64,000 bases of DNA, from assembly GCA_964347975.1 (NCBI GenBank), contig CAYGAY010000013.1, positions 19,330 through 83,329 of the forward strand, given 5' to 3'. The stretch comes from Bin87 sp964347975 (GTDB taxonomy: Bacteria; Chloroflexota; Dehalococcoidia; Lucifugimonadales; UBA3495). Each line of letters starts with the position of its first letter. The first letter of the stretch is position 1. Both the position numbers and the translations under genes were made by a program. The notes beneath the pieces were generated by a model. It made no database searches. It was not told the origin of the DNA and was given only the letters and a program-made list of their open reading frames with translations. This document shows, piece by piece, positions 61,226 to 64,000 of this stretch.

Positions 61226-61429
61226 CTCAGGCGTACCCACTTTGTCATTGCGACCCCGTACCCCGTGTCAGCGCGGGGCCGGCTTTGATACGGGGGTGGC
61301 AATCTCGCCGGCGCAGCAATGGCCGTTCCGTCAAGACTCTCGCAACAGAAAGTGGCGACCGCCGGAACGAGCTCCCATCGCCCGCCTGCGGCGAGCGTGG
61401 AATGACCGGTTAAAGTGGGTACGTATGAG
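61226..61429. repeat. Non-coding inverted-repeat element, family 1, copy F
   Basis: 204 bp within a 430-bp gap between dinB and the MFS gene. Ends CTCAGGCGTACCCACTTT (61226-61243) and AAAGTGGGTACGTATGAG (61412-61429). Core as in C and D, but with a longer first arm (accccgtaccccgtgtcagcgcggggccggctttgatacgggggt). The flanking 128 bases on the dinB side and about 100 bases before the MFS start hold nothing recognisable apart from that gene's presumed promoter. Confidence 0.9.
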
Positions 61430-61527
61430 CGCTGTTCCGGCGTTGCCCCGATTCCGCGCCAGAGGTTACACTGGTCAGCCGTTGTGCGCGGTTCGCCTGC
61501 CCTCTTTCGGGGGCGCGGACGAAGAAA

Positions 61528-62886
61528 ATGCGCGGCAAGGGATTTGGCGCAGTGGTTGGATCAGACGAACGAGTTGCCACGGCGCCCGCCGGGGGGCAAT
61601 CCTCTGGCGGGCGCATTTATTATGGCTGGTGGATGGTCGCCATCACTTCACTGATGAGCTTCTTCGCCAGCGGCATTTTCTTCCGTGGGTTCGGTGTGCT
61701 GGTGCTGCCCATCCGCGACCAGTTGGGCATAACCCAGGCGCAGACCAACCTGGTGTTTTCCATCGCCCGCGCCGAGGGCGGACTGGAAGGGCCGGCGGCC
61801 GGCTGGTTGATCGACAAGTTCGGCAACCGCAAGGTGCTGGTGCCTTCGCTGGTTATCGCGGTGGTCGGCTACATAATCATGGCCTTCTGGATGCCGACTT
61901 TATGGGCCTTTGCTCTGATCTACCTGGGGTTGGTGTCCCTGGGCAACAGCATGGCCTTTCAGCACGCCTGTTTCGCCGGATTGAACCAGTGGTTTCAGCG
62001 GCGGCGCGCGTTGGCGATTTCCGTGCTGGCCGCGGTGGCCTCCCTGGGCGGGCTGGCGTTGATACCGACGATGAACCTGCTGATTGACCAGACCAGCCTG
62101 CGGTGGGGCCTTATCGCGTCGGGAGCGTTCTACGCCGTAATACTGCTGCCGGCGTGCTACTGGTTCCGCAACCGCCCGGAGGATCTGGGCCTGCTGCCCG
62201 ACGGAGCGACGCGCCCGCCGCCGGCCCGGCCCGGCAGCCCGGCGGCCCGGCGCGAGACGCGGGACTATACCGTGCGGGAGGCGCTGCGGACGCAGGCCTA
62301 CTGGCTGCTGTTGGCGGGCGCCGGCCTCCGGCAGATGGCCACGCTGGGCATCCTGGTCAGCCTGTTTCCCATCCTGGTCGATGACAAGGGCATGAGCACG
62401 CAGATGGCGGCTAACCTGGTCGGCGCGATGTCGGCCATCAACTTCGTGTCGCGGTTGATCATGGGGTACCTGGGTGACCGCATATCGAAGAAAGCCATCA
62501 TGTTCCTGAGCCTTACGGTGGAGGGCGTAGGTTACCTGTTCCTGTGGCAGGGCGACTGGCAGACCGCCATCGGCATCACGCTGGTCGTGGGATTCGTGGT
62601 GTGCGAGGGGATGATGGACGGCGCCGGCGTCATCGTATGGGCCGCGCTGGGCGAGTATTACGGGCGCACGCGATTCGCCACCCTGCGGGGATACATCACC
62701 TTCGCCTACGCCTGGGCGCTGGTGGCCTCGCCGGTGTACGCCGGATGGGTGGGCGACCGCTTCGGCAACTACGACTACGCCATCATCCCCGGCGCAATCT
62801 GCGCCTTCGCCGCGGGCGTCTGCTTCCTCTTCATCAAGCCGCCGCCGGAACTGACGGCGAGGGCCGCGCCGGCCGGCGGGGATTAG
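61528..62886 (+). CDS. MFS transporter (OFA/monocarboxylate-like)
   Basis: 452 residues with about twelve membrane spans. YYGWWMVAITSLMSFFASG near residue 32, GGLEGPAAGWLIDKFGNRKV (motif A-like), QHACFAGLNQWFQRRRALAI and RPEDLGLLPDG are the marks of the oxalate/formate antiporter and monocarboxylate group. Substrate probably a small carboxylate, not certain. A central loop near 225-245 is Pro/Ala-rich. Start ATG 61528 is followed by a 30-residue soluble N terminus; ATG 61621 after GGGCGCATTT is less likely. Confidence 0.9.
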   Translation: MRGKGFGAVVGSDERVATAPAGGQSSGGRIYYGWWMVAITSLMSFFASGIFFRGFGVLVLPIRDQLGITQAQTNLVFSIARAEGGLEGPAAGWLIDKFGNRKVLVPSLVIAVVGYIIMAFWMPTLWAFALIYLGLVSLGNSMAFQHACFAGLNQWFQRRRALAISVLAAVASLGGLALIPTMNLLIDQTSLRWGLIASGAFYAVILLPACYWFRNRPEDLGLLPDGATRPPPARPGSPAARRETRDYTVREALRTQAYWLLLAGAGLRQMATLGILVSLFPILVDDKGMSTQMAANLVGAMSAINFVSRLIMGYLGDRISKKAIMFLSLTVEGVGYLFLWQGDWQTAIGITLVVGFVVCEGMMDGAGVIVWAALGEYYGRTRFATLRGYITFAYAWALVASPVYAGWVGDRFGNYDYAIIPGAICAFAAGVCFLFIKPPPELTARAAPAGGD

Positions 62887-62946
62887 CGCGGGTAAAAGCG
62901 CCCCATGCTAGAGTCTGTGGACATAATAAGCAGGTACCCGGAAACG

Positions 62947-63618
62947 GGGGTATTCCTGATATATGTGGGGATTTGGGTATAATGCGATTGCCACTCGGTT
63001 TCCGGAGGCGCCGTGATGGCCCGTCCCCGCGTTTATCGCCACGATGTCCGCTGCCCCGACTGCGGTTCCCACTGGATGCCCAAGGCTGGCCACAGCAAGG
63101 GCCGCCAGCGTTACCAGTGCGGCGAGTGCCACCGTTCTTATTTGCCGGAAGGCGCTTAGCATCGTCCGGGGCCGGCCCTGAAAGAGCCGGGGTTGCGGAT
63201 GTACCTGGAAGGCAGCAGTTTGAGCGCAGTGGGTCGGCTCACCGGATACAGCGTGCCGGCGGCGCTGGGGTGGGCCAAAAAAGGGGGCCCAAGCCATAAC
63301 CGGGCTGCGGGAATGGGGGTGGCAGCGGCGGGAAGGGCCGCCGGCGGCGGTGATTGCTTGGGATGAGATGTGGACCTATCGTGGGGTGGGGTGCGGCGTG
63401 GGGAGCCGCGGGAAAACTGCCGGCTCTGGACGGCGGTGGTAGCGGAGCAAGACGGCAGTCGCTGGATCGACTTTGCGGTGAGCGACCGCCGCGAGGGGCC
63501 GCTTCTGCGACTGTACGAAAGGCTGCCGGAGGCGGAGCGGTATTCCATCGCGCTGGCCTACTGGTACGTCCGGGGCGGACGATGCCAATTCAATACCTGT
63601 ACATATTAAGAATACCCA
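62947..63618 (+). mobile_element. IS1-like insertion element remnant
   Basis: Approximately 670 bp, near IS1 length (about 770). The left end GGGTATTCCTGATATATGT (62947-62965) and the reverse complement of 63601-63618, TGGGTATTCTTAATATGT, form an imperfect terminal inverted repeat. Inside is a broken insAB-type transposase (63016-63609). I could not confirm a target duplication. Confidence 0.65.
63016..63609 (+). pseudogene. IS1-family transposase (InsA-InsB like), degraded
   Basis: InsA part from ATG 63016: VRCPDCGSHWMPKAGHSKGRQRY then QCGECHRSYLPEGA, a zinc finger plus helix, interrupted by TAG at 63157-63159, then in the same frame ALKEPGLRMYLEGSSLSAVG and RLTGYSVPAALGWAKK. At AAAAAAG (63277-63283) a -1 shift leads to RGAQAITGLREW, AAVIAWDEMWTYRGV (InsB-like catalytic D-E-x-W), then another shift to NCRLWTAVVAEQDGSRWIDF and LPEAERYSIALAYWYVRG. 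The catalytic core's last part is missing. Not functional. Confidence 0.72.
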
Positions 63619-63654
63619 AAATCCGGCCCGGGCGGGACGCCCGGGCCGGATTTT
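63618..63654. terminator. Perfect 17-bp hairpin terminator
   Basis: AAAATCCGGCCCGGGCG (63618-63634), GGA loop, and its exact complement ending in TTTT (63638-63654). The A/T tracts on both sides make it a possible two-way terminator, for the LRR-family gene on the minus strand and against read-through from the IS1 remnant. Confidence 0.72.
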
Positions 63655-63663
63655 GCCAATATT

Positions 63664-63700
63664 GCAACCCTACCGTCCCGCAAGGGAGCGGTAGGGTTGC
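63664..63700. terminator. Second hairpin, downstream of LRR gene 3
   Basis: GCAACCCTACCG (63664-63675) pairs with CGGTAGGGTTGC (63689-63700); the interior TCCC/GGGA pairs around a GCAA tetraloop with one bulged G. It ends 11 bases from the minus-strand stop codon at 63711. No T tract follows it on the minus strand, so it may protect the mRNA end rather than terminate on its own. Confidence 0.5.
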
Positions 63701-63710
63701 CAGGCCAGCC

Positions 63711-64000
63711 TTAGGGCTGCTCGATGTTCAACGGGCCGAAGGCCGCGCTGTGGTAGTTGTTCGCCCCTACGCCGGCAGTGTCCACCGATACGTAGGCCCG
63801 CACGTGCTTGTCGTTGTCGTCGGTATGCGGCGTATAGTGGAACGAGCACTCTCCGGCCGCCCGGGTTCCATAGTCCTTGGGCTGCCGGGCCGAGTCCAGG
63901 TCGGTCCAGGCCACCCCGTCGTCGGAGCGCTGCCAGGCCCAGAGATTGCGGCGGTCTTCGCCGGTGTCGGCGCCGCAGAAGCCGTCGCCAGCGTCGCCGA
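63711..64000 (-). CDS. C-terminal part of a third LRR/Ig-like family protein (5' end outside window)
   Basis: Reads from the window edge to TAA at 63711: GDAGDGFCGADTGEDRRNLW, AWQRSDDGVAWTDLDSARQ, CSFHYTPHTDDNDKHVRAYV and SVDTAGVGANNYHSAAFGPL. Aligns without gaps of note to the last 95 residues of the proteins at 24356-25666 and 52557-53806. The LRR part would be outside the window, so its presence here is assumed. Flanked downstream by two hairpins and the IS1 remnant. Confidence 0.82.
   Translation of the reverse strand, partial: GDAGDGFCGADTGEDRRNLWAWQRSDDGVAWTDLDSARQPKDYGTRAAGECSFHYTPHTDDNDKHVRAYVSVDTAGVGANNYHSAAFGPLNIEQP

Noticed and set aside
1136..61429. Repeats considered as a CRISPR array or tRNA-like genes
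   Set aside because: Copies are kilobases apart with inverted-repeat ends and no regular spacing; hairpins do not form a cloverleaf.

Overview
The window looks like a chromosomal contig of a high-GC, F420-using bacterium, most likely Chloroflexota (Dehalococcoidia or SAR202-like). This rests on gene content only: two luciferase-like F420-dependent oxidoreductases and cofE, a translin-family gene, paired FmdB zinc ribbons, a UGSC-family selenoprotein, a Tes-like radical SAM enzyme, and abundant palindromic repeats built on the cattgcga...tcgcaatg motif. I saw no rRNA, tRNA or CRISPR array.

Layout. 1-7.1 kb (minus): a Uma2-family gene fragment and a complete branched-chain amino-acid type ABC transporter (livF, livG, livM, an enlarged livH, and a lipoprotein carrying two fused substrate-binding domains). 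7.3-10.7 kb (minus): an operon of an unknown UGSC-partner protein, a selenocysteine-containing UGSC protein read through an in-frame UGA with a SECIS-like hairpin, and a membrane-anchored zinc-ribbon/beta-propeller protein. 10.7-14.6 kb (minus): translin and DUF2071 genes, thiE coupled to an fmdB-type gene, a second fmdB-type gene and a PaREP1-like gene. 14.7-24.1 kb: polA, a CitE-like lyase, folB, a SagB-type oxidoreductase, a TPR protein and an S9 peptidase. 24.1-26.0 kb: a secreted leucine-rich-repeat (LRR) protein bracketed by a 139-bp inverted-repeat element, next to a truncated crotonase fragment. 26.0-35.3 kb (plus): PaREP1, HTH-like, GatC-like, a HEPN/MNT toxin-antitoxin pair, amidase, SDR, DUF4058, two LLM oxidoreductases, a small-molecule kinase, ribH and an AIM24-like gene.

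35.6-41.9 kb: DUF4129 and DUF58 membrane genes separated by a HEPN-like pair, a hicBA module, a carboxymuconolactone decarboxylase-like gene, a TPR protein and two tiny membrane proteins. 42.2-45.4 kb (minus): PlsY-like, methyltransferase and Tes-like radical SAM genes, a possible membrane-lipid locus. 45.4-48.9 kb (minus): two paralogous coiled-coil/nuclease-like genes around a small membrane protein, then a type II restriction-modification pair, which looks like a defence island. 49-62.9 kb: housekeeping and metabolic genes (CoA transferase, two MFS transporters, Zn-dependent dehydrogenase, TauE/SafE exporter, tgt, VanZ-like, cofE, dinB) interrupted by a second, frameshifted LRR cassette. 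62.9-64 kb: an IS1-like element remnant and the 3' end of a third LRR-family gene.

Mobile and repeat content is the unifying feature. About ten copies of a non-coding element share an 18-bp terminal repeat (CTCATgCGTACCCACTTT) but carry different cores. A second, unrelated 139-bp element repeatedly accompanies the LRR genes. One copy of the first family supplies the stop codon of the radical SAM gene. All function calls were made by reading the sequence and recognising motifs; no database search was run.
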